From positions 1 to 50,808 of the forward strand of contig CAYNZP010000016.1 in assembly GCA_964401835.1 (NCBI GenBank): DNA of 50,808 nucleotides. Reading direction: 5' to 3'. Position numbers and translations under genes: made by a program. The notes under the pieces were generated by a model. The model saw nothing but the letters and a program-made list of their open reading frames with translations, was not told where the DNA came from and ran no database searches. This stretch comes from CAYNZP01 sp964401835 (GTDB lineage: Bacteria; Planctomycetota; Phycisphaerae; SM23-33). Of this stretch, positions 1-7,418 are shown in pieces (positions within the stretch are counted from its first letter, which is position 1; each line of letters starts with the position of its first letter).

Positions 1-110
1 CGTGCCAAAAGCCGCCAACATCCTCCAAAAACTGCCCCAAGCTTCAAAAAACTGCCCGAATCTTCCCATTTCTGCCCAAATGTGCCCAATACTGCCCAAA
101 ACTGCCCAGT
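1..110. repeat. Degenerate 10-bp tandem repeat array
   Basis: Eleven consecutive 10-base units run in register from the first base, with consensus ACTGCCCAAA. The clearest units start at 31, 51, 71, 81, 91 and 101. Units at 1, 11, 21, 41 and 61 are degenerate but keep a CC core followed by A-rich bases. The array is cut by the window edge, so its full length is unknown. No ORF with coding character crosses it. A 10-base period is close to one DNA helical turn. Confidence 0.7.
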
Positions 111-194
111 TTTAAAAAACTCAACCAGCTTCTATTAAAGGACTTATGAATTTGGAGGGTTAAATTCGGCAAAAAACGACAATTTTCGGGAAAA

Positions 195-275
195 AGTTAA
201 ACAGTGAATTGGTTAATAAGTGGAATCAGTGAATTCATTAACCGATCAACCGATTTACTGTTTTACTGATTAACT
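195..275. repeat. AT-rich cluster of direct and inverted repeats
   Basis: Outer arms AGTTAA (195-200) and TTAACT (270-275) face each other, as do inner arms GGTTAAT (211-217) and ATTAACC (237-243). CAGTGAATT occurs twice (202-210, 227-235). AACCGAT (240-246, 248-254) and TTTACTG (254-260, 262-268) are each repeated with an 8-base period. The stretch 111-487 otherwise holds nothing I can call a gene. Function unknown; it could be an intergenic repeat family or a protein-binding region. Confidence 0.55.
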
Positions 276-487
276 TTCGCTCTATTTGGTTGTCAAAAAA
301 CGTTTTCAGGTGCGCATAAACGCGCTCCATATAACATGGCATGACCACGAATTCTCACACGAAGTGGTAACGAAATCTTTTGGCAGTGCGCCTAAACCCC
401 GGCCGGGACATGAGAAGATTTTTTTGGATTTTTAGAAGCGTGAAGTTGGGCAAGAATGCACAGCCTACGGACTAGAAATAAAAACGA

Positions 488-793
488 TCAATTATTCCGA
501 AATGCGGAAACAGCTCCGTCAAAGATATCACGAGCAAAACTTTGCGTCTCTTCTTGTGTCATACTGGCACAGGCTTTTTCAGGCACGAATACAACAGCGT
601 GGGCTTCGTCGCTATTTGAAAAGGTCAAGGACCCACAATTAATTCGTGGCATGTTAGTCCAGCAGAATTCCGCTCGAAAGGAGAATTTGAGACCAACCAC
701 CAGAAAACCATCTAGCTCAAATTGGACGTCACGGTAATCTTTTAATTTTACTTTCGGCAAATGGATTAGCCAATTTTTATCACTATTATTCAC
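488..793 (-). CDS. Hypothetical protein, 101 aa
   Basis: I do not recognise this family. The start is chosen at the GTG at 793 because a strong ribosome binding site (GGGAGGA) lies just upstream, between this codon and the stop of the preceding gene; a TTG at 814 would place that site inside the coding region. The product has no membrane segment or signal peptide and is of mixed charge, with two cysteines within the first 60 residues and one later. It lies about 10 bases downstream of the membrane protein gene at 804-1346, so the two probably form an operon and may act together. The plus-strand reading frame across the same bases lacks such a start and is judged a shadow. Confidence 0.5.
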   Translation of the reverse strand: MNNSDKNWLIHLPKVKLKDYRDVQFELDGFLVVGLKFSFRAEFCWTNMPRINCGSLTFSNSDEAHAVVFVPEKACASMTQEETQSFARDIFDGAVSAFRNN

Positions 794-803
794 TTCTCCT
801 CCC

Positions 804-1346
804 TTATTGATCAATTACAGGTTGGGTTGCTACGGATTGAGAATGAGCAGGCTGAGTGTTCTTGTTTTCAGGCTGTCCACACGTAAGGGCAAAAATGAAT
901 AATGCCGTGCCAAGACTAAAAAGGAACAATGTTGTGAAATCAACCCAAGGTGTTTTTCTGTGGAAGATTTTCCACGCATTTTCCCAGAGTTTTTGATTAG
1001 AATTCGACAAAAGACTCTTTTCACTTATCTTAATCTGAAAATCATCCCAGCGTAATTTAATCGTCAATTCAGCGATTATTTGAAGCAGAAGGCCTGTAAG
1101 AAAAGAAGCTATTATCCATGGAAGCATTCCTTGGTCTTTTACTTTATAGAATATCCAATCTCGTGAAATAAGTATCAATGGTGCACCTATACCATAGGTG
1201 ATGAACCAAATCCGCAAAGAACGACTCGAGGCCAAATGTCGAGATATGCCTTGTTCACGAAGTTCAAAGAAAAGCTTTTTTCTTTCTTCCGGAGAAAAAG
1301 TAACCTTTTTTTTGCTAGGATCAGGAGCGGGAGTTTTTGGGTCCAT
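804..1346 (-). CDS. Hypothetical membrane protein, 180 aa
   Basis: No known family is recognised. The N-terminal 35 residues are charged and probably cytosolic (proline/lysine rich, then an EERKKLFFELREQG stretch). Three hydrophobic segments follow: about residues 45-62 (WFITYGIGAPLILIS), about 74-94 (LPWIIASFLTGLLLQIIAEL) and about 136-155 (FTTLFLFSLGTALFIFALTC). The last 25 residues are polar and rich in Q, T and S. It is first in a two-gene minus-strand unit with the 101-residue protein. Its promoter would lie in the repeat-bearing stretch 1347-1661. The role is unknown. Confidence 0.55.
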   Translation of the reverse strand: MDPKTPAPDPSKKKVTFSPEERKKLFFELREQGISRHLASSRSLRIWFITYGIGAPLILISRDWIFYKVKDQGMLPWIIASFLTGLLLQIIAELTIKLRWDDFQIKISEKSLLSNSNQKLWENAWKIFHRKTPWVDFTTLFLFSLGTALFIFALTCGQPENKNTQPAHSQSVATQPVIDQ

Positions 1347-1423
1347 GTCCGAAATTCTATCCTTTATGGCCTTTTTAGATCAATAAGTAAAACCGGAGGT
1401 TTTTGTAATCCTTACAGAATCAG

Positions 1424-1516
1424 GGCGTGTGGCACGTTTTGCTTGCAAGGCGTGTTGCCTGATTTGAGAGCATGGCTAGCAAGCTAGCCATGCCACCCTC
1501 AGCGTTTTTGCCCACC
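1424..1516. repeat. Palindromic intergenic element with two hairpins
   Basis: A perfect inverted repeat GCATGGCTAGC (1470-1480) / GCTAGCCATGC (1483-1493) is separated by only two bases. Just before it, GGCACG (1431-1436) faces CGTGTTGCC (1451-1459) around a CTTGCAAG palindrome, giving a second, imperfect hairpin. No T-run follows either hairpin, so neither looks like an intrinsic terminator. The rest of 1347-1661 shows no gene. It resembles REP/MITE-like intergenic repeats. Confidence 0.6.
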
Positions 1517-1661
1517 CTACAAGTAAGCACCCACAGTGGCCAGTAATTGGCTTATATCTCCAAAAAAACCTAGGCAATCCTAGATTTTACTATTATCTTA
1601 TTGCGCTTTGAATCAGAAGCTTTACTCGGAAGAACAAACTAAAAGGTAACTGGATACAAAA

Positions 1662-2921
1662 ATGAGTATTGTCGTAATGAAATTCGGCGGAACCAGCGTA
1701 GCCGACGCGGACAAGATTCGCGACGCGGCCAGGCGGGCTATCCGCACGCAAAGCTCCGGCCATCAGGTAGCGATGGTAGTCTCGGCTATGGGTAAGTCCA
1801 CCGACATGCTGGTGGACCTGGCCGACCAGCTCTGCAAGGACCCGCCCAAGAGAGAGATGGACCAACTGCTGGCTACCGGCGAGCAGGTAACGATATCGCT
1901 TATGGCGATGGCGCTTGAGGGCATGGGCGCAAAGGCTATCAGCTTCACGGCCGGACAGATAGGCATGATAACCGACGACGCCCACACCAAGGCCCGCATC
2001 AAGAGCATCGACGTGAAGCGAATTCACGACCAGCTCGACGCCGGCAGGATTGTTATCATCGCCGGCTTCCAGGGCGTAACGGAGGCCGGCCACATAACCA
2101 CGCTCGGCCGGGGCGGCAGCAACGTAACGCTGGTGGCCATCGCGGCGGCGCTCGGTGCGGATGTGTGCGAGAACTACACCGACGTGGACGGTATATTCAC
2201 CTCCGACCCGCGCAAGGTGCCCAACGCGCGCAAGATCGACAAGGTAAGTTATGACGAAATGCTGGAACTGGCCAGCCTCGGCGCCAACGTGCTGCACAAC
2301 CGGGCTGTCGAGTTTGCAAAGAAATACAATATACCAATCCACGTTCGCAGCAGTTTGAACTATAAAAAAGGAACGATGATCGTGGCTGAGACACAATTAA
2401 TGGAACGTATCGTGGTAAGCGGGGCTGCACTCAAGGATAAGCTGGCGAAGGTAACGCTACGAAGCGTGCCGGATAAGCCCGGCATCGCAGCCAGGATTTT
2501 CCACACTATCGCGACGCACGGCATAGTCGTCGACGACATTATCCAGACTATCTCCGACGACAGGACGGCGACAGTGTCGTTCACCGTCGAGCTGGGCGAG
2601 TTGGCCGATGCGGAGAAGGTAATCGACAAGCTCTGCAAGGCAATAAAGTGCGAGGCGAGCTATGAAGACCACCTGGCCAAGGTCAGCGTTGTGGGCGTGG
2701 GCATGCGAGTGCACACGGGCGTAGCTGAAAAGATGTTCGCCGCTCTGGCCAAAGCCGGCGTGAATATACAGAACATCACGACCAGCGAGATAAAGATTTC
2801 GTGTCTGATCGACCGGGCGCAGGGCACCAAGGCGCTGCGGATAGTTCATGACGCGTTCGAACTTGGCGGCAAAAAGCGGGCGAAGAAGAAAGCGAAGAAA
2901 AAGGCAGCCAAAAAGAAGTAG
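1662..2921 (+). CDS. lysC: Aspartate kinase
   Basis: Phosphorylates aspartate with ATP, the first committed step toward lysine, threonine and methionine; cytosolic. The 419-residue protein opens with the amino-acid-kinase signature KFGGTSVADADKI (from residue 7). It has further kinase motifs such as TLGRGGSNVTLVAIAAALGAD and the aspartokinase stretch YTDVDGIFTSDPR near residues 165-190. Two ACT regulatory domains follow (about 265-330 beginning VTLRSVPDKPGIAARIF, and about 340-405 with SVVGVGMRVHTGVAEKMF), so feedback inhibition by lysine and/or threonine is expected. The last 18 residues are almost all lysine and alanine, an unusual basic tail after the second ACT domain. An intrinsic terminator follows at 2942-2974. 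hom and the proposed homoserine kinase lie nearby on the other strand. Confidence 0.95.
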   Translation: MSIVVMKFGGTSVADADKIRDAARRAIRTQSSGHQVAMVVSAMGKSTDMLVDLADQLCKDPPKREMDQLLATGEQVTISLMAMALEGMGAKAISFTAGQIGMITDDAHTKARIKSIDVKRIHDQLDAGRIVIIAGFQGVTEAGHITTLGRGGSNVTLVAIAAALGADVCENYTDVDGIFTSDPRKVPNARKIDKVSYDEMLELASLGANVLHNRAVEFAKKYNIPIHVRSSLNYKKGTMIVAETQLMERIVVSGAALKDKLAKVTLRSVPDKPGIAARIFHTIATHGIVVDDIIQTISDDRTATVSFTVELGELADAEKVIDKLCKAIKCEASYEDHLAKVSVVGVGMRVHTGVAEKMFAALAKAGVNIQNITTSEIKISCLIDRAQGTKALRIVHDAFELGGKKRAKKKAKKKAAKKK

Positions 2922-2941
2922 CTTAATTGTAGTTAAACTTT

Positions 2942-2974
2942 AAAAGCCCGTGACAAAATGCCGCGGGCTTTTTT
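2942..2974 (+). terminator. Intrinsic terminator after lysC
   Basis: AAAGCCCG and CGGGCTTTTTT flank a short loop, giving a GC-rich stem with a T-run on the plus strand, 20 bases after the lysC stop. It sits immediately before the nuclease gene, so that gene either depends on read-through or has its own promoter inside lysC. Confidence 0.8.
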
Positions 2975-2986
2975 ACGGTGTCGATA

Positions 2987-3616
2987 ATGGGACGTGAGCG
3001 ACAAAAACTTACCGTAGAGCAAAGGCGTCTGCGTTATTTGGCCAGGAAGGTGACGTTCGCGTTGGCTCTGGTCGTTGCGCTTGGGGCACTTTTCGCAGCC
3101 GACCACTTCGGCATATTCGGCACGGCGCCGCGAGCAGACGGCGAAAAATATGACGGCAAGACCTTCGCGGTGGTTCATGTGGTGGACGGCGACACGATCG
3201 ATGTCGATATTCCAAACGGCAAGTACAAGACGACGCGCGTACGGCTGTGGGGCGTGGACACGCCGGAAACCGCCAAGCCAGACACGCCGCCGCAGCACTT
3301 CGGCCGAGAGGCAAGTGAGTTTACGAAGCGGGTTTGCCTTGGAAAAAAGGTTCGGCTGAAATTGGAAGCTCGCAAGGCTCGCGACAAGTACGATCGGCTT
3401 CTGGCGTTTGTTTATTTGCCGGATGGGAAGATGCTCAATAGGGTGTTAATCGAAAAAGGCTATGGCTACGCCGACCCACGTTACGAGCACACTTACGCAG
3501 CGGAATTTAAGCGTCTGCAGAAAGCGGCAGCCGATTCTCGTGTGGGCTTGTGGCAGGGGATAACAAACGATGGCCTGCCGTACTACTATCGCGACAAGCT
3601 GAAATTGCCGCAGTAA
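2987..3616 (+). CDS. Membrane-anchored thermonuclease (SNase) family protein
   Basis: A staphylococcal-nuclease-fold protein expected to cleave nucleic acid with calcium, probably outside the cytoplasmic membrane. Residues about 22-45 form one hydrophobic segment (FALALVVALGALFAADHFG) after a basic start, a signal anchor. The nuclease core shows VVHVVDGDTIDVDI, then VRLWGVDTPET (metal- and phosphate-binding region) and the conserved YDRLLAFVYLPDGKMLNRVLIEKGYGYAD, ending with RVGLWQG. ATG 2987 is chosen; GTG 2978 is in frame but falls closer to the terminator T-run and neither has a clear ribosome site. It converges on the phosphoglycerate-mutase-like gene with 13 bases between the stops. No cognate partner is visible. 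Confidence 0.85.
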   Translation: MGRERQKLTVEQRRLRYLARKVTFALALVVALGALFAADHFGIFGTAPRADGEKYDGKTFAVVHVVDGDTIDVDIPNGKYKTTRVRLWGVDTPETAKPDTPPQHFGREASEFTKRVCLGKKVRLKLEARKARDKYDRLLAFVYLPDGKMLNRVLIEKGYGYADPRYEHTYAAEFKRLQKAAADSRVGLWQGITNDGLPYYYRDKLKLPQ

Positions 3617-3629
3617 TCGCCTTGCGGAA

Positions 3630-4817
3630 TTATCTCACCGTCAGGAAATATTCCATCAGCTCACAGCCGCGATCGACGTGCAGGTCGCTACTCTCAGCTG
3701 CTTCTTCGGTAAAGCTCGATGCCATGACCGACTCCACCCGCTTGCCCGCCAGTGCGAAGGGAACGGGGTCCGGCGTGTGAGTGCGGAGAGTGCAGGGGGT
3801 GGGGTGGTCCGGCAGGACCATGATGCGCCACTCGTTGCCCTCGGCCTTGAGCCTTTCAAGAACCGGGCCAACGATTTGCTTGTCAATCTGCGAGATGGCC
3901 TCGACCTTTTCGGCCGCGTTGGCGCTATGGCCGGCCTCGTCCGGTGCTTCGACGTGGACGAAGACGACGTCGTAATCGTCGATGGCCTTGACGGCGGCTG
4001 CACCCTTGCCGGCGTAATTGGTGTCGATGTAGCCGGTCGCGCCGGGAACCTCGATAACATTCCAGCCGATAAGCTTCGACATGCCGCGGACCAGGTCCAC
4101 AGCCGTTATCGCCGCACCCAGCAGCTTAAAACGCTTGGCGAAACTCGGCAGAGTGGGCATTTTGCCCTCGCCCCACAGCCAAATGCTGTTTGCGGGGTTT
4201 TCACCAAGGTCGTTGCGGACGGAGTTTACCTCGCTATCGGGCAGAATCTCCTGGCTGCGCGTGATGATCGAACGGATAAGGTCCGAACCCTTGCCGGTTG
4301 GCAGATGTTCGGCGATTTCCTGGCCGATGATGTCGTGCGGGGGCGTTGTCTGGAGGTCGAAATCTCCGCTGAAGGTCATCAGGTGGCGATAGCCGACACC
4401 GGTATAAAACTTCACATGCTCGCCGCCGATGAGCTGATTCAGCTCTGCGATGATGGCGCTTGACTCTTCGGTGGAAATATGACCCGCTGAGTAGTCTTCC
4501 ATTATTCCATCGACGAGGGTTACCATGTTGCAGCGGAAGATGAATTCGTCCGGGGCAACCTTGAGCCCTTGGGCAGCCGCCTCCAGCGGGGCACGGCCCG
4601 TGTAGTATTTTTCCGGGTCGTAGCCGAGAACCGAAAGCACCGCCACATCCGAGCCGCACGGCATGCCGTCGGGAATGTTGCAGACGGTTCCGCATCGGCC
4701 GGTGTTGGCGATCCAGTCCATGTTCGGGGTTTCGGCAGCTTCCAGCGGTGTTTTACCGTTGAGTTCGTCGAGCTTTACATCAGCCGCTCCGTCGGGAATG
4801 ATGATTGCATATTTCAT
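3630..4817 (-). CDS. Archaeal-type phosphoglycerate mutase homolog, proposed homoserine kinase
   Basis: A member of the alkaline-phosphatase-like metalloenzyme superfamily, 395 residues. It carries the N-terminal metal site IIPDGAAD, the MPCGSDVAVLSVLGYDPEKYYTGRAPLEAAA stretch (about 55-90; GSDVA holds the expected nucleophile serine), VHVEAPDEAGH (about 270-280) and the LPDHPTPC region (about 330-340). Homologs include cofactor-independent phosphoglycerate mutases of the archaeal type. A bacterial clade has been proposed to be a homoserine kinase because it travels with hom. Here it starts 15 bases after hom and lies beside lysC, and no GHMP-type thrB is seen in the window, which favours the homoserine kinase role. 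Direct enzymology is lacking; glycolytic mutase activity remains the alternative. Confidence 0.85.
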   Translation of the reverse strand: MKYAIIIPDGAADVKLDELNGKTPLEAAETPNMDWIANTGRCGTVCNIPDGMPCGSDVAVLSVLGYDPEKYYTGRAPLEAAAQGLKVAPDEFIFRCNMVTLVDGIMEDYSAGHISTEESSAIIAELNQLIGGEHVKFYTGVGYRHLMTFSGDFDLQTTPPHDIIGQEIAEHLPTGKGSDLIRSIITRSQEILPDSEVNSVRNDLGENPANSIWLWGEGKMPTLPSFAKRFKLLGAAITAVDLVRGMSKLIGWNVIEVPGATGYIDTNYAGKGAAAVKAIDDYDVVFVHVEAPDEAGHSANAAEKVEAISQIDKQIVGPVLERLKAEGNEWRIMVLPDHPTPCTLRTHTPDPVPFALAGKRVESVMASSFTEEAAESSDLHVDRGCELMEYFLTVR

Positions 4818-4832
4818 ATTCGTTACCCGTAA

Positions 4833-6176
4833 TTATAGTTGTTCCGGATGTTCGTCCACGATGCCCATGCAGACGCTTTCGGTTTTTATGGCGTCGAGCG
4901 CGTCGATTTCCTTCAGTGCGTTTGCCAGGTTGCCCTCGGTCGCGTGGTGAGTGATAATAATCACCGGCACGCCGCTTTTGCTTTCGACATCTTCCGGCAG
5001 TTCCGGCTGCAACACCGAGTTTATGCTTATGCTGTGCTTGCCCATGATTGTCGCGATGTTCGCCAGGACGCCAGGTTTATCTTCGGCCATGATTCGTAAG
5101 TAATATCGGCTGTTGACGGCTTCGATGGGCAGTTGATTTGCAGCCTCGCAGCGGTCCGGCCAGATATTCAGGCCCTCGAAAGTTCTTTGCCAGGTGCCTA
5201 GCGCCACAGCCGCAATGTCGGCAACAACCGCCGAACCGGTCGGCATGCCGCCTGCGCCACGGCCGTAATACATGGTGTGGCCGGTGGCATGTCCGTAAAC
5301 GCTGACCGCATTGAAAGGCCCAGAAACCCACGCCAGCGGGTGCTCTTCGGTTATGAACACCGGCTGGACGCGAAGGCTGATTCCGTCCTTGCGTTTCTGG
5401 GCGATGGCGAGCAATTTGACAACGTAACCGAGCATCTGTCCGAACTCGACATCGATAAGATCGAGCTGGTCTATGCCCGATACGGGTATAGCGTCGAAAT
5501 CGACCTTCGACCCAAACGCCAGCGAAGCCATGATGGCCAGCTTATGTGCCGAATCTCCACCGCCTACGTCGAGCGAGGGGTCTGCTTCGGCCAAGCCGTC
5601 CTTTTGTGCCTGAGCCAGTGCGTCGGCATAGCTTTGCCCGGTGTCGGTCATCGAGGTAAGGATGTAATTACAGGTGCCGTTGACAATGCCATATAGCGCG
5701 TCAATGCGGTTAGCTATCAGCCCGTCACAAAGAGCACTGACAATCGGAATTCCGCCGGCGCAGCTTGCCTCGAAGGCAATGCAAACCCCTTGCTCGCGAG
5801 CAAGGGCGTAGAGCTGCTCGCCGTGATGCGCGAGCAAAGCCTTGTTAGCGGTTACCACATGCTTGCCGCCTCGCAGAGCCTTTTCGATTATCTCTTTGGC
5901 AAAGGTCGTCCCACCGACAAGCTCAACTACCACGGATACTTCGTCATCAAAAAGGGCCGCGTCATAGTCTTTGGTAAAAAGCTTTTCATCCAGGCCGAGT
6001 TTTTTTGCATGCTTGAAGTCCACGTCCACAATGTGTCGCAGCTCCATCGCCGGGGTGACTCTGGATGAGAGTATTTTCCTGTCTTTGGTAAGGATTTCGG
6101 CGACAGCTCCGCCGACGGTTCCACAGCCGACGATTGCGACGCCTATCTTCGAAGGAATATTCAATGATTCTGCCAT
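4833..6176 (-). CDS. hom: Homoserine dehydrogenase
   Basis: Reduces aspartate semialdehyde to homoserine with NAD(P)H, leading to threonine and methionine. The protein has the Rossmann motif VAIVGCGTVGGAVAEIL near its start, the catalytic-domain hallmark GIVNGTCNYILTSM and ALAQAQKDGLAEADPSLDVGGGDSAHKLAIMASLAFG (about 180-225), and a C-terminal ACT domain beginning YLRIMAEDKPGVLANIATIMGKH (about 355-430), so threonine feedback is likely. ATG 6176 is preferred because AAAGGTG lies 7 bases upstream; the in-frame ATG at 6191 has no ribosome site. The next gene downstream is the proposed homoserine kinase, so the two likely form an operon that converts aspartate semialdehyde to phosphohomoserine. 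Confidence 0.95.
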   Translation of the reverse strand: MAESLNIPSKIGVAIVGCGTVGGAVAEILTKDRKILSSRVTPAMELRHIVDVDFKHAKKLGLDEKLFTKDYDAALFDDEVSVVVELVGGTTFAKEIIEKALRGGKHVVTANKALLAHHGEQLYALAREQGVCIAFEASCAGGIPIVSALCDGLIANRIDALYGIVNGTCNYILTSMTDTGQSYADALAQAQKDGLAEADPSLDVGGGDSAHKLAIMASLAFGSKVDFDAIPVSGIDQLDLIDVEFGQMLGYVVKLLAIAQKRKDGISLRVQPVFITEEHPLAWVSGPFNAVSVYGHATGHTMYYGRGAGGMPTGSAVVADIAAVALGTWQRTFEGLNIWPDRCEAANQLPIEAVNSRYYLRIMAEDKPGVLANIATIMGKHSISINSVLQPELPEDVESKSGVPVIIITHHATEGNLANALKEIDALDAIKTESVCMGIVDEHPEQL

Positions 6177-6300
6177 TATTACACCTTTCATTTTGTTCGG
6201 GCATCGTAAGCGCAGCAGGGCCGAATATCAAGAGCTGTGAGCCGTAAAAAGAATACAGGCTGATGGGTAGAGGTTGGGGTTTATTGCCAAATTCAGCGGT

Positions 6301-7239
6301 TTATTGTTTATTGATTTTGGCGGGTACTATCCAAAGGGGAGTGGGTATTTTTTCGCTGGTAAGATAAAGGTCCAGGCCCTCCCGGTCATAGCAAATCGAC
6401 TCGCCCTGTATTCTTTGCGGAAGTGTTACCTTTTTTCCCTGGCGTTTGAACGTATCAGCCCATGTTTCGCTGTCCTGACGGATATATTCGAAGGCGGGTC
6501 CGTAGGTGGCAAGGACGGCTCGTCGGCCATCTGCCGATATGTCCATAGCTACTACCGGTGTAATGATAAGATTTGAAATCAGTTTTGCTTCCTGCTGCTG
6601 AAGTTTCGACTTCGGCCAGATGAGCGTGAAGATTTTGCAATTAAATCCGAGAACTTTTGTAACGAGGATTATGCTGCCATCGGTCGGGTCGATCCCAATC
6701 GCCTCGCAATCGGTCGGGCCTTCGGGATAGGTGAAGTTAATCTGTTTTATTACTCCAAGTTTGCCTAGGACATTTTTTTTGTCCGGGTTTAACAGTGGTT
6801 CTTCAATAATATAAATTGAGCACTGCTTTCTTCGGCGGTTGTTGTCGCCGGTGTCCGCGATTACAAGATAATGTTTACGATCTATCGTAACCGAGGCGAT
6901 ATCCTCCCAATCAACAGTCCTTGCTCCGCTAATCCTGAAAGTAGCGAGATTTTCGCCATTTTTATCAGTTGCAAAAATCTCAGCCCCTCCCCCCGAATCG
7001 TTATGCGTCCAGAATACACCGCCATTAAGTCTGCCTGCTGCCAGACCGCTGCTTTCTCCGATGCGTCTATTCTTGAGAATGGCCAGTTGTTTCGGTTTTG
7101 TGTAATTGTAAGAAGACGGCTGAGAAGCGGGTTTGGTTTGAGTTTTTGTCTGCCTGGTAAGCAGCAAAAGCACACCGGTTGCAATGACCAGAGCCAGCAT
7201 GAGAATTAGCCGAATTTTTGAGCTGATCTTTTTCTTCAT
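6301..7239 (-). CDS. Membrane-anchored beta-propeller-like protein of unknown function
   Basis: Start ATG 7239 is chosen over an in-frame TTG at 7251. A basic N-terminus (KKKISSKIR) is followed by one hydrophobic segment (LILMLALVIATGVLLLL, about residues 9-25), which fits a signal anchor or uncleaved signal. The remainder has repeated short beta-rich stretches: SSGLAAGRLNGGVFWTHNDSG, VDWEDIASVTID, YLVIADTGDNN, EGPTDCEAIGIDPTDGSIILVTK, VVAMDISADGRRAVLATYG, and ESICYDREGLDLYLTSE. This pattern is typical of a propeller domain of the phytase-like/esterase-like type. I cannot assign a reaction. It lies 109 bases upstream of hom on the same strand but looks unrelated to it, and is divergent from the adaptor gene at 7419. 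Confidence 0.7.
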   Translation of the reverse strand: MKKKISSKIRLILMLALVIATGVLLLLTRQTKTQTKPASQPSSYNYTKPKQLAILKNRRIGESSGLAAGRLNGGVFWTHNDSGGGAEIFATDKNGENLATFRISGARTVDWEDIASVTIDRKHYLVIADTGDNNRRRKQCSIYIIEEPLLNPDKKNVLGKLGVIKQINFTYPEGPTDCEAIGIDPTDGSIILVTKVLGFNCKIFTLIWPKSKLQQQEAKLISNLIITPVVAMDISADGRRAVLATYGPAFEYIRQDSETWADTFKRQGKKVTLPQRIQGESICYDREGLDLYLTSEKIPTPLWIVPAKINKQ

Positions 7240-7342
7240 GCTTACACACAAGCTTATATGCTTAAGGTTACAGGGTAAAGCTGTTATGTACTACGTTAAA
7301 AAGGTATCCCGGGTTCACGCGGTCGAACAGGCCGAAAAAACC

Positions 7343-7371
7343 TTGCTTAGAAACACTCCAGCTACGATACT
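7343..7371 (+). promoter_or_regulatory. Possible promoter of the adaptor/SecA-like gene cluster
   Basis: TTGCTT (7343-7348), a 17-base spacer and GATACT (7366-7371) make a plausible vegetative promoter about 48 bases before the first ATG. A very similar pair (TTGCCT, 17, GATACT) lies before the ASKHA gene at 46630-46658, which supports the reading. No operator is obvious. Confidence 0.35.
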
Positions 7372-7418
7372 AACAAAATCAACCGTAGCGAAGTCGCTCC
7401 GGGAAAGGGTTGACCAAA

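Noticed and set aside
1..110. CRISPR array
   Set aside because: The repeat unit is only 10 bases and has no spacers; no cas genes are nearby.
456..737. 93-residue reading frame on the plus strand
   Set aside because: It lies opposite the minus-strand gene 488-793, which has a strong ribosome site and a same-strand neighbour; the plus frame has no such support.
1593..2396. Long minus-strand frame (267 codons) across lysC
   Set aside because: lysC is unmistakable on the plus strand; the opposite frame is low in known motifs and is a by-product of codon bias.
3678..4463. Long plus-strand frame (261 codons) across the phosphoglycerate-mutase-like gene
   Set aside because: The minus-strand protein carries all family motifs; the plus frame resembles no protein I know.
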